Assembly (NCBI GenBank): GCA_015501605.1 | Contig: JADNRZ010000006.1 | Span: 930,001-994,000, forward strand | DNA from: Panaeolus papilionaceus | Taxonomy: Eukaryota > Basidiomycota > Agaricomycetes > Agaricales | DNA length: 64,000 nucleotides | Direction: 5' to 3' | Shown: piece after piece, positions 1-11,070 of the stretch | Layout of the letters: each line of letters starts with the position of its first letter | How positions within the stretch are numbered: the first letter of the stretch is position 1 | Program-made: the position numbers and the translations under genes | The notes under the pieces: model-generated | What the model saw: the letters and a program-made list of their open reading frames with translations, nothing else | What the model was told of the DNA's origin: nothing | Database searches by the model: none

Positions 1-3000
1 GTCCCCCAACCCACACCGCCAGGATCAGACGAAGACTCTGGCTCTGAGGCTAGTGTCGTGCCTAGCGCTGTTTTTCCCCAAAGTCCGCCCAGACCGGCTC
101 GCGTTCCCCAGCGTGCTTCCTCCCATGAAGCCATAAGTGCTACCGTCATCTCCCACCAGCGTCGAGAGAAGGCAGACACCCGAGTCCTCCAGCAACGTAC
201 GGCGAGTTTGTTTCCTACAGGCTTGTCGACACCACCAGCTACCGAGAGAAAGAAAGTCGTGCGAATGGTTAGGGCTTCGACCGGTGCAATTGTTTCAAAG
301 GAAATCGAAATTAAAGCTCCTCAACAACAACGCCCGATTCCTGCTCCGAATTTTGAATTTCAGTCGCCGCCAGCATTCACCAAGAAACAAGCAAGAGGTG
401 TTCCCAAGACACAACAGGCAGTGAAGAAACAATTGGACTCAGATGATGACTACGTTCATCTCAGGGTGCCTTTGCGAGTAAGTTGTCGTACGATGCACAA
501 ATTTTATCACTGATGGCAGCCACAGGCGCCTGGAAATTCAAATCAGAGTGCTGCAATTGTGAAACCAGACCTAGACGACTTGGAGAATCCCTTCAAAGTT
601 TTCCAACCCGTGGTCCCGAATTTATCACCGTTCACGAGGAAGAAATCTGAAAGTGTGTCTTCAACCGTCAAGCATGAACATGATGCAGCAACTTTTGGCT
701 CGCATGTATACACTCCATTAAAGGTAAGCAAGCTGTTTTATTTTTTCTGTGTCGCGATCTCATATGTTACATCAGGCTGAAGGTCGAACATATGAAGATA
801 AAGCACAAGTCGCCCCCCGGTGGCAAGTTCCCTCGCACGGCCTTGCAACACCCGAAACAGTGAGTATACATGACATTCTGCGACGCGACTTATCGATTCG
901 CACTTTTTACAGACACCTACCAAGCAAGGAGTTGCCTATTCAGGTTCAAGTGGGTCTTACGCCTCTCGATTTCCTCAGGTTATCATCGATGGCAGAGATT
1001 TGATCTCCCGCTTGTCGCCTGAAGACCCGTACCAGAAGAAACCGATCGACAATTATGGCCCATTTCGAAGTCTACCTGCGAAACCTGTCAAATTTCTCCG
1101 CCTGACCACACCTCCGCCAACTGGAAAGAACAGTCCCCTACCAGTGTACATGACTGACAATGGCGATACCTTAGACTGGTACCAGGCCTTTGATGTTGAG
1201 GATATGGTGGCAGAAACCGTGGCGCGAGAAGTTATGCGAATGGAGAAAGATAGCTTGCTCTATGATGTACCTCAAGGTAAAATTCTGGCCTATCAAATGG
1301 GGTAAGGTGTTCAGGCGCAGCAGACTCCAATGCTACTCTAATTTGACCTCCTTGAAGGATGGGCAAAACCCATGTCGCCCTTTCTGTTATTGCCGAGACC
1401 TTTTCCCAGACACAAGCCCTCTACAAACGCCACAAACTCAAGTTTACCCGGAAGCCCGTGTTGTGAGTATAACCTGATTATTCTAGGTCACCTTTTGACC
1501 CGAATCTAGGATTGTGGCAGAGAAATCGTTGCAAAGCCAATGGGCAATGCACGCAAAGTCCCTGTTCGGACTGAAGGTGGCCGTCTACAGCGATAATTAC
1601 CAAGGCGTGTATCTCAAGTTCCTTTGATGCATGCCGTTGCTAAATAGTATTTAGACATACCAAGTGATGCAGATGTCGTGGTATGTCCACCCTGTTCTCC
1701 CCTACTCTCCCGCAGAACGACTAAAACCACGCTTAGATTGTCAACATTGTCTTGTTGAGGAATCAGCATAAGCAAAAAATCGTCGACGAAGGTACTCCCA
1801 TTCAGAACGCGAAGAAAACACCCTTCTTTGACACAACTTTTTCGTATCTCGTTGTCGGTGCGTTTATTGGCATTTAACGTTTGGAATCGACGCGCTAGGT
1901 GTGCTGACTGCTATCAACATAGATGAGTTCCACCAATACAGCAACCCGACAACACTAAGCGCCTGCGCATTGCTAAACATCAAGGCGGATAGCGTTCTTT
2001 TATTGAGCGGAACACCTGCCCAGAACAAGCTAGACGACCTCCAATTACCCGTGGCTCTTCTTCAACACCCCATAAAGCGAAAGAATTTTCGTGCAATAGA
2101 AAGGGCTCTCCGCAAGGCAAAGAAAGAGAAGGATCTAAAACCTCAGGATATTGTGGACAACCACGATGTCAATGACAAGGCAATCCTGAGCTTCATTGTT
2201 TCAACGGAACCCATGCTTGTGCTGACCGCAACCTTTGACTGCTACAGGTGCTCATTGAACAAGTCTTCATTACTCGTCGAATCCTCGACGGGTACGATGG
2301 AATACCAGCATTGTCTCTCCCCCACCGCATCGACAATATTGTTCAGATTGAACTCACCGCGATTGAATATTCCCTTCATCGGCACATGTACGCTCGGGAA
2401 ACAGGGTTTGTGCGCTTTCTGCGGTGCAGGCAAGGTATGTCCCAGTTTAACTAACTTCCCTCTGCTTATAGTGATGCTGATCATTTGAACATGTGAAGCA
2501 TCCCTTGACCCCCGACTTCTCCTTGACTCTGGTGTTCTGGAGGAGCCTGCCGGTGCGGAGATAAGATCTAAGGATGTTGAGGATGTCACGGATGAATTGT
2601 AAGCTCTGAGTCGACATTTGAGTGCCATTGTCACTGATGTGTCGACCCATGGAACAGTGACGCTCTCATGACTAATGTCGAATCCTATCCATGTGAACAA
2701 CCGCCCAGTTATGATGCTGCAGCCAAAGCTGCGCTCATTGACCTCACAGAAGTACTGCAAGACGACTATATACCGTCAAAAACCCGCGTAGCTCTTCAAC
2801 TGTTGAGAAATTTCCGCAAGAAGGGAGAAAAAGCGCTTATTTTTGTGAATGTTGGATCACTTGACTTTTTGAATTACTGTTAATCTCCCCTTTCTGCTGC
2901 TCAGTCCAACTTCACCATGCTCTTACGTCGCCTTTCCGATGCTCTAGAGGATCACGGCGTTGGTCATACATTCTGTAAGTCCACTCCTCCTGGCTGTCCT

Positions 3001-3718
3001 TCCTCTCTGGAAATATTTGCTGATACCAGATTTATTCCTGCACGCACTTTGACAGATCACGGAAAAATGGATAGAAATCAACGCGATAAAGCACTGTCCA
3101 CTCTTGCTAATGAAGATGAGTGCAGCGTCATGCTGGTGTCTATCAAAGCTGGGGGGTTGGGTGAGATAACAACCGCTCTCTCTTCATTCAACTCTTCACT
3201 CTAACTGTAACCCGTTCAATAACTGTAGGCCTCAACATAACCACTGCTAACAACATTATAATCATGGATCCCTGGTGGAATCCATTCGTTGAAGTATGTC
3301 TTAATCCATTAGGGTGATAAAAAAACCTACAACTTTTTTTTGCATAGGAACAAGCCATTGCTCGTGTTTATCGCATTGGCCAGACACGCCCCGTGGAAGT
3401 TTTCCGTTTGATAGCACCGGATACGGTAGAGAATAGGATGGTTGAGGTATGTTGATTTTTTTCTAGCTCTTGGTAAGAAAAGGGATAAAGACTGAACATT
3501 GATGATCTCTTTAGACTCAAGAGCGGAAGCGCACTGAAATCACCACTTTCTTAGATAGGACGGCTTCGATCATGAAAGGGCGAGACAAGAGGCGGTTTTC
3601 AATTCTCCTGCGTCCATTGATCGCTCAGCAACAGTTTAACGAAGCCACGCCAAAGAAATCTTTCATGACTGAGAAGCTAAGGGAAACTGATTGGACATAT
3701 GCTTGGGCTCGTCGATAA
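1..3718 (+). CDS. SNF2-family helicase-like ATPase (5' end outside window)
   Basis: The reading frame is open from base 1, so the N-terminus lies upstream. A low-complexity Pro/Ser/Arg region (1-513) and short exons lead into a two-lobe SNF2 ATPase. Walker A is QMGMGKTH, rebuilt across an intron near 1302-1358. Motif Ia-like [11 protein letters not shown] follows at about 1511-1545, motif II is DEFH (near 1922; usually DEAH or DEGH), and motif III is [10 protein letters not shown] (near 2005). The C-terminal lobe has the motif V-like SIKAGGLG (3142-3165) and motif VI-like [18 protein letters not shown] (about 3352-3405). The protein ends WAYAWARR-like at the TAA of 3716-3718. At least ten short introns are needed; the model between 2040 and 2960 is the least certain. 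SNF2 proteins use ATP to move along DNA and remodel chromatin or act in repair. The RAD5/RAD16 branch is possible, but no RING finger is visible here. Confidence 0.88.
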
Positions 3719-3932
3719 TTTTGTCCTATTTCTGAGTAATAATTTCTCGGGCATGTTAGCACCATGTAGCTAATATGACACAACACATGCAAGAATCATC
3801 TTCGCTTTGATTTATTATGAGTGAGCAGTATGAAAAAATCAAGGTAAGGTCAATCGAGCGACTCAATTCGGATTCCGAGACCTTGACTTGACGAAGCCAG
3901 AGAAATCGATCTAGAGCAGCGAAAAAGAAGAC

Positions 3933-3997
3933 AAAATAAATATTGAGCTCCGTAGAGCTACCACTCCGGGAAAGCGTGTCATCCTTGTGCAGGGGCC

Positions 3998-4028
<31 letters not shown>

Positions 4029-4052
4029 TTCGTATGTCACCCCGAAGGGGAC
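3933..4052 (-). ncRNA. U6: U6 spliceosomal snRNA
   Basis: The minus strand carries the nearly invariant U6 core. A 5' stem-loop with a CCCC-TTCG-GGGG pattern (4041-4052) is followed by AATTGGAACGATACAGAGA, which holds the catalytic ACAGAGA box, then AGATTAGCATGGCCCCTGC and AAGGATGACACG. A T-run at 3933-3936 can end Pol III transcription. U6 pairs with U4 and later with U2 and the 5' splice site in the spliceosome core. The part after GACACG is longer than, and unlike, the usual U6 tail, so the 3' end is uncertain. A T-rich TATA-like stretch lies at about 4066-4075. The next gene boundary upstream is the TA-flanked element at 4090. Confidence 0.92.
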
Positions 4053-4089
4053 AACAGTAATGGGGCTTAAAAATGTTGTTGACCGCCTA

Positions 4090-5101
4090 CAGTGTATCAC
4101 GTGACAATGAGACACCATCACACAATGAGACACCAAACTGAAATGCGCAGCGCGTCGTCGCAAATGGGAACGCACAATTAAAATAATGAACGGCTTATGT
4201 TAGGGATAGTGTCATACAAATATATACCAAGATTCGAATAGCCAGAGCATGTATTTCACCGAGAATTTGACTATCAATATATTTTGACATCACACTTTGT
4301 CTTGATTTCAAAAATAATGGCCAATGATCTTGCCTCTATGTGCTGAAATACTCCAGTTGTGCTGTATAAATTGTACTCAGATTGTTCAGAGAAGTCATGG
4401 GATGCTATGTGTCGATTTGTGTGGCTAAATCTCGCACACAAGACCAGAAAAACGAAAAATACATAAATTATGATGTTTGATGTACAGGTATTTAAGCAGG
4501 TCTATTGCAATGTAGTTATAATATGTACCCCACCTTCTCCAATGCCTTGCAAAAATTTTAAAGGCAAGAATTCAGTTCAAAATATCATCAAAAAATGAGT
4601 CAAGGACAGCTTGATGCTCCAAGTTGAATGGTCAGTGGTTCAAGCTCAAGGATTGAGAGAGGGAGAATTCCCCCCCAAAAAAACAAAAAAGCGGCCCTAC
4701 ATCAAGAAGGGGCCACCTAGCTGGCTCATCGGGATGTACCCTGACTCTGAGGACACCCCCAATACCAACAGCTATGATACACTGACCTCCCCATCTTCCC
4801 CCCACCTCAACAACGCCCTCCTTGTCTCTGAAGATGAGGAGGAGTATAGCTTTGATGTGTGATTTGATCGCATCAAACCGCCATCACCGGTGTCTCATTG
4901 ACTGATACACCATGGGACAGGTGTTTTTTTTTTCATTCACCTCTGCTGCCTCCATTTTGCTATATTTTTGTTTGAATTTTTATATGAACATTGTTAGACA
5001 TTTAGTTTACCCATTCCCATAGTTATTTTTATCTCTCCCATGTTGTTTGTTTTTAAAAATGAAAATTTATTTGTGCTGTATCAAATTCGGGTGATACACT
5101 G
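4090..5101. mobile_element. TA-flanked element with 11-bp inverted ends, probably a decayed pogo/mariner-type element
   Basis: The left end (4090-4100) reads CAGTGTATCAC and the right end (5091-5101) is its exact reverse complement. Both are flanked by TA (4088-4089 and 5102-5103), the target duplication of Tc1/mariner/pogo elements. A second, longer inverted match joins 4092-4116 to 4889-4910 (GTGTATCA...GTC/GAC AATGAGACACC, near-identical). AATGAGACACCA occurs again at 4124-4135. The interior contains only an 82-codon open frame (4614-4862). The ends start with CAGT, as do those of the full pogo-like element at 55891. I infer a non-autonomous derivative; no transposase domain was recognised inside. 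Confidence 0.6.
4614..4862 (+). CDS. 82-residue open frame inside the TA-flanked element
   Basis: This single open frame starts at ATG 4614. It has a basic patch (KKTKKRPYIKKG) followed by PPSWLIGMYPDSED and an acidic serine-rich C-terminus ending EDEEEYSFDV. The composition is non-random and resembles the terminal part of a transposase or a nuclear protein, but I recognise no domain. It sits wholly within the element bounded by inverted ends, so it is more likely a remnant of the element's own gene than a host gene. Whether it is expressed cannot be told from sequence. Confidence 0.3.
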   Translation: MLQVEWSVVQAQGLREGEFPPKKTKKRPYIKKGPPSWLIGMYPDSEDTPNTNSYDTLTSPSSPHLNNALLVSEDEEEYSFDV

Positions 5102-5103
5102 TA

Positions 5104-5829
5104 ATTATGTATTTTGGCTGGTCGGCGGGCTCAGTCTGCTTGGTAAGCAACTTCACACGTAGAATCCAAGGAGAAACACTGACAGTGGAGAAACACCACC
5201 ATGACACTCCATATACATGCCTTATAGAATTATCACCCATGCATAGCGATCACACTTCACCAGATAATCTAGATTTCAGTTTAATATGAGTCCGTCAGAC
5301 TGCTGGATCATTTCAACAATGTTTGGATTCATAGCTTGAGTACTGTTTATGACTCTGGTACATGTCACATATCGTCAGTCTGACTACGGGAGACTATAGC
5401 TTGAGCCGCCAGCTTGTCATGCGTACAGTGGTGCTGAGGTGCTCACCCTTTCATTGGCAGGTGTCCTGAGGGAATACTTGCAAACAACAATCGAATAAGC
5501 TCACAAGGACCTCAATGAAAGTAAGTGTTCCACATAAAGTCCTATTCTCGATGCCATGAGACTTTCTTTGGGCAAACCAGCAATAGAGGTGATTGAGAAT
5601 CCCGAACTAATTTTCCAATGGTATAGCCCGATAATTAAATTCGAAGGAACTCACAGATCAGGGAGTACAATATACATCTGTATCAATTCGTATTCCGTAA
5701 GCTTGATGTCTATCATCTCCAGGACAGCATAAAAAGGACACCGTCTGAGATTCTCGAATACCTCATTGGTTTATCCATAACTTTTGTCTCAGATTCTGAC
5801 TTTTCTCTGCTAAGCGCGCGTTTGCCACA
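5104..5829. other. Intergenic, no gene seen
   Basis: This is the upstream region of the hydrolase gene. It holds no extended coding frame that I can support and no RNA gene. The last 100 bases are the probable promoter and leader of the gene starting at 5830. Confidence 0.5.
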
Positions 5830-7128
5830 ATGTCCACACGCATCTATGGATCCGTTACATGGCTGGAACGGGCGCATATGGCCATCACTCTTCTTCAGCT
5901 TCGTGAGTCTTTAATTACGACGATTTACCGTAAAGCCATACTCAAGCTTGACAAACGCGGAAACCTGAATGTTAGCGGTCGTGGCAATCTATCGTTTGCT
6001 CGTTTCGCCCTTTTCTGAGTGCGATAAACACAAATCGTGGCGAAGAGTGCTCACAGATCTCAGCTTCCGCTTCAGCAGTAGCTCTTTGCGCGTGAATCAG
6101 ATACAGGCGCTATTGGGCACCGATGCTGATGTGTATGCTAAATGGATCAAAAAGCACAAACTAAAAAGTGATGTCGAACAGCTCGATGAGAACGCAAGCC
6201 TTATGTGGCTATCAAAGAGATCCGCTGAGAAAGTGATCCTCTATATCCATGGTAGAGTCCAATCCAGACTGTTTTGGAATTCCAACTAATCACAATGTCC
6301 GTTGTTTTTTGGAGGTGGTTGCTACTGTCTTCCCATGCAAGATTTTGCAGCCGATTACTGGAAGAAGATTGTTGACTCCATCAGTCGAAAGAGCCCCGAT
6401 GTTGAAGTTGGGCTGGTGGCACTCAATTACTGTCAGTACTTGTTTGCCGAGTCGCACATTTAGCGGCGCTAAACGAGCCTCTTCGAATAGCCCTGATCCC
6501 AAGTGCCAACTTCCCCATTCAACTAACGCAAATTGTCCTGGCAATCCGATATCTTTTCGCGAAAGGTTTCAAAGCAGAAAACATTCACATTGCCGGAGAG
6601 TCTGCCGGCGGTGGACTCGTTCTTCAGCTTCTTTCGCATCTCCTGCACCCCGTCGAGGACCCAGCAGTACCAAGAATACCATTACCCCAAGGCACCATGT
6701 TCGGTAGTATGTGCATCATGTCGCCAATTGTATTGTTGACTACCACGTCGACATCATTCAAGACCAATACCGATTTGGACGTTCTCCCTTCGTGGTCATG
6801 GGGCGAGCTCTTTGAATACAGTGCACCTTTTTTAAGGACGTCAGACGCAGCGTCTCATTACGCGGAGGCCTTGACTGCACCTGATGAATGGTTTTTAGGT
6901 TCAGAACGTGTTACGCGTCGCATATTCATCAGCGTTGGAGAATACGAATGCATGCGGGACGATGTCCTATCTGTTATGGAGAAACTCCCACATCCAGACA
7001 GCTCATTTTTGACGAAGTTCGTGGAAAGGAGGGGTGTGCACAACAGTCAATATCTCGATTGCATGGCCGGTGAAGTGGGTGAACTCGCCGCGATTATTGA
7101 AAGCTGGATGAAGGATAGTGTCTTGTAG
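5830..7128 (+). CDS. Alpha/beta hydrolase fold-3 (esterase/lipase-like) protein
   Basis: Four exons (5830-5902, 5976-6251, 6315-6431, 6464-7128) encode 376 residues. The oxyanion-hole motif is rebuilt across intron 2 as YIHGGCYC, in place of the usual HGGGF/Y. The nucleophile elbow is IAGESAGGG (about 6590-6615), preceded by FPIQLTQIVLAIRYL as is typical of Abhydrolase_3 enzymes. The catalytic acid is likely in ISVGEYECMRDD (about 6931-6966) and the histidine in GVHNSQY (about 7032). A hydrophobic N-terminal stretch (residues 18-38) may be a membrane anchor. Such enzymes hydrolyse carboxyl esters, often small acetyl esters; the substrate cannot be predicted. The HGG-C departure from HGGG is unusual but the fold signature is clear. 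Confidence 0.82.
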
Positions 7129-9363
7129 GTAGACCTTGTAGTTCTGTTTGGAATATTCGTTTTGGCTCTAGTTTTATTTCTTGGAAACGGAGGTCAGGGT
7201 GTTATGCAACCATTTGAATGACTAGTTCTCTCCCTAGATCTTGTCTTCTTCAAATTGAATGGTGTGACATCGACGAATAGGATCCATTCGATAGTTACAC
7301 GGACATGGACACATAGCTTGCTGAATGGGATCCCAGCATAGGAATCCTACAAGTACCAGATATTACTACTTGCGTCTGGGGTCGCACATTGATAGATGGG
7401 CTGCCTACTTGGATTCCTGTCTCTCCATTACTTGAGCTTTTCCGAAGCCTATCCAGGAATCCGGATGAACTTTGCCTGCTCCACCACCACACATGCACTT
7501 GATGCTTCGTCAAGGCCTTGCAGAGTAGACTGCTTTCGAAGACTAAATCCAATGACGGCTCAGATTAGGCTGTACTGCGCGGTGGCCTGTATTCAAAACG
7601 CAGAACGAGTTCTCCTGATCGCGTGTGTGATGACCAGAGATTAAGTGTGCTATCGACGCATTCCATAAACCTATCTGTACCTTTACTAGGAGTACCCCTA
7701 TTATCATTCAGCGAGAGCGTGCTTGAGTAAGGCGTGAAAGCTCACCACGCAGACGTAAGAATTATTGTCCTCTATATGAAAGCTCGCTGGCCGTGTATCA
7801 CTACATGATCTCAGGAACCCATGCAACATTGGACTCTTGGCCATGGCCAGCTGTCAGCTCCACGGACCAATCAAGCGCACCATTAGAAAGACGGTGGTTC
7901 GAAAGTAGAGATAGACGGAAAGCTCGGGCATCTAGTCCTTCTTGAAAAAATCATCTATAGAGCTCGTGATCGCACGATATCCAAAACGTACCTACCCGTA
8001 CCAAATGCGAAAAAAAATGCAGAAACTGAATGCAACATAAGCGCTTCATCGGACAAGTCGGTCAGAGATGTCAGCAATCAGTTACAAATACCCTGAGCGA
8101 AGGAAATAACTCTCGAAGCATCTGTACCGCGCAACATTACGCGATACGATGCCTCAGGAAGGTGAAAGGAGCGTAATTGAAGGATAATCGAAAGGCGCCT
8201 ATACGGGACTACACAAGGACTTCGCCTTAGAAGTTGTGTCTTCCTGATCCTGCAATGGCGGAGAGACGTCAAACTACAAAGCGACCTATTTCATACTAGA
8301 ATATGACCTCCTAAATGAATGTAGTCATAATGTAGGTAGCACTTACTAATAACGCATGGAGCCGAAGGGTGCTTGCAAGCACATTCGCTTCCGCAAAGCA
8401 AAAGGCCAGGAAGCAAGTTTCTGAAGGCCTCCTATACTGTCCTCCATACTTTTCTTACGTTCTTCTGTCACTCAACCGTCCTTTCTTTTATGAATACTGC
8501 AGTTAAAACCCATCAATGGTGGGTTGAGTCCACACTCCCCTGACAGTGAGAGGCAGGGTCCGCCGCACAAATAATGTATGTGTAACTGGTTTTATGTAGG
8601 CGTTATTTCTCTGTTTAAATTCAGCTATACGTCTAAAGCACCGTGATGAATTTACTCTCCATGGCCTTGGAATCAATTCAACAAGAGGGTTACAGATGGG
8701 GCCTAATTCCTGTGTTAAGAAGGGCAAAAAAAATTCTTTGCAGAAGAATGCGCATTAGACTACACGGTTCATGGATCAGATATTTAGCAAAGCCTTCGAG
8801 AAAGACAGCCAGCCTTTTTGAAGTGTTGTGCTTCAGATACAAACATTGTTAGGACAGTGCCATCCAATCAATGGCATTACTGATGCGAAGCATATCCGAA
8901 AGACTTGAAAATGACATCTTTTAACCGCATTCCGCGATAATCGGCCTGCTAACGTGTGATAGAAGCCCGGTACAGTTCCCGTCTATATATCAAAATTTGA
9001 AGCAGCCATTCCTACAGAGATTCGCGTAGCAGAGTGAAGACGCAGTTGACCCACAAAAGTGATGCTAATAACTCGCGGCAAAGTGGTCGTGGGAAGGTGA
9101 CCGGCTATGGGAAGTGGTTCTATGACCGTCAATCATGTTCCAACTCTTTCTGACTTGCACACTCACGCGCTGCTGCCTCTCGAGCTCTTTGGCTTTCCTT
9201 TCACACAGCTAACTTTAACAGCTGCTTGGATGCAGTAGCCGACAGGCTAACCTCTGATAATAGGAACAGTCTACTTTTGCGAGCCCTCTTCCGTTGCTTG
9301 AATTCCCAAATACGACATCTGGAAAGGCGGCATACTGGCTGCGTACACACTGACTAACTGTGG
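7129..9363. other. Gene-poor stretch, possible decayed coding sequence
   Basis: No gene can be supported across 2.2 kb. One stretch (about 7318-7500, plus strand) gives a protein-like reading including TCVWGRTLIDGLPTWIPVSP but meets a stop and has no supported start or partner exons. Other open frames are short, overlap one another and resemble no family. The region may hold an eroded gene or plain intergenic DNA. Confidence 0.35.
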
Positions 9364-10866
9364 ATGGAGACTCGTAGAAGGCTTGAAGAAAGCAGGAACA
9401 AATCGCAGGAGCAATACTATGCCAATATTGAAGATGTCCATCACATTCAAGAAATTCTGATTCATGACATACTGCCTTCTGTCAAGGACGAATTCGAACT
9501 GACTTCAGAGGCACATGCTTGGGCAAGGGACTGGCTGTCTGATACATGTACGTAAACTTACCTCTGGATAAGGGACAATTATGAACAAGTTTTTCAAGCT
9601 TCTATCTTTCGCATATCAAGAGTAAGTTCGCATAATTTGGTCAGTGAAGAATTCTCAGTATAAGATATTATTGTCCTTCAGCGCAATAAATTTACGCGGT
9701 CTTTCACACTGGAAGCAATCAGGAAAAACCTCATCTGGCGTCTACAAAACCTTTGGCCCCCTGCGCCTGCGACGCAGATTCCGAATTTTCACTGTCTTCC
9801 GGCCGACATTTTTGACCTTTTTGGCAGACCCATTTTAGTTATCCATGTCGCTCCTGTTGACAAGGACATAGAAGCGCAGAAGCAGGATATCATTCAAGCC
9901 TTCGAACGTCTCCGACTGCATCTGCAAGTGCTACATGACCGATGTATAGCGAACGATGAACCACCACCGCTCCAATATGTTGCACTCCTTGATCTCAGCC
10001 AGCTATCATTTCAAAGCATTGTAAGTAGCATTCCTTGATGATATCTCAGCTGGAAACCATTGCCCCCCCCCAGAACGTGGATCTCTTCAGTTGGACCCTT
10101 CGCGAAGTCATTCCTCGTTTTCCTGGTATGCTCGGAGGAGGTATGGTCAAATCACTCTGACCGTTCAAATACTCTAACCTCAAACGTTGTTCCGCAGTGT
10201 TTATGCTTAACTATTCGTGGGCATATTCGGGTCTTTGGAGCATATTCAAGTATGAGCATTCTATCAACCCTCACGCTCAATCAGTTGCATACTAAATTCT
10301 GTATTAGACGGCTGTTGCCTGAAACTGCTCTATCGCGGATTTTCTTCTCATCCAACAAAGAACTAATGGAATATTTTACCCCATCTAGCCTACCTCGCGG
10401 TAAGTCATTCATTATCCCAACAAACTTAAGCTCACAGGCAGTAGAATATGGAGGCGGACTTCCCTCACTTAGCAATCTATCCGATCCACTACAACCTCCG
10501 CCCCCTGTCAACGAAAGCACTCAACCTCTAGCACCACCACCATTCGTCGAAGAGGATCTTCCTTCTGAACAATTGCCAAATCTGTGGCTATCTGCCACAT
10601 CACGCCTCAATCCATTTTTTGGGTACCCCGTTGCGGCTTCCTCCAGTCGTGGTTCCCCTTCCTTCCGCCATGGCCGTCGTCGTAAAAGAGATCTTGTGCG
10701 GACATTAGCGTTGCTCTTCTGGATCAAATGGCGTTCACATATAATTATTTCATTGCTCATCTTCGCAGCATTTTTTGTTGGGCGTATTGCGTTGGTAAAA
10801 AAGCTTCGGCCTGCCTTCAAGCGCTTTCATTATCGCGCATGGTTTAAATATTTATGGGCTCCCTAA
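9364..10866 (+). CDS. CRAL-TRIO (Sec14-like) lipid-binding protein with C-terminal membrane anchor
   Basis: Seven exons (9364-9547, 9599-9621, 9682-10020, 10074-10140, 10198-10249, 10308-10399, 10442-10866) give 393 residues. The second exon is only 23 nt. An N-terminal helical part with RNKFTRSFTLEAIRKNL matches the CRAL-TRIO N-lobe. The lipid-binding fold follows: GRPILVIHVAPVDKD, VALLDLSQLSFQSI, FPGMLGGVFMLNYSW and the closing SSLPRVEYGGGLPSL. After a Pro-rich linker (DPLQPPPPV) and a basic patch (GRRRKRD) a hydrophobic helix, IIISLLIFAAFFVGRIALV, lies about 30 residues from the C-terminus. Sec14-type proteins exchange phosphatidylinositol and other lipids between membranes. The tail helix suggests the domain is held on a membrane facing the cytosol. 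An upstream exon cannot be excluded. Confidence 0.85.
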
Positions 10867-11070
10867 CCACTCTTTTATAGACCATTCAGCATCCTTCCCC
10901 TACATCACATTATCACCCTTTATTTGGATGGAATCTAGCATAATACATAATTAAATTTCGTACAACTCCGCGCATATGGCTGTATAAACAAGGAGCATCA
11001 TTCGTGCATTCGTGGTTGGTAAGTGCGTTGGTTGAGGGTATAGGTGCTATTTCCAACAAGGACCACCCGT

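Noticed and set aside
7318..7500. Protein-like frame with WIPVSPLLELFRSL
   Set aside because: It meets a stop, has no start and no partner exon, and I cannot name a family.
7890..7915. Box-B-like GGTTCGAAAG
   Set aside because: There is no box A at the right distance and no cloverleaf.
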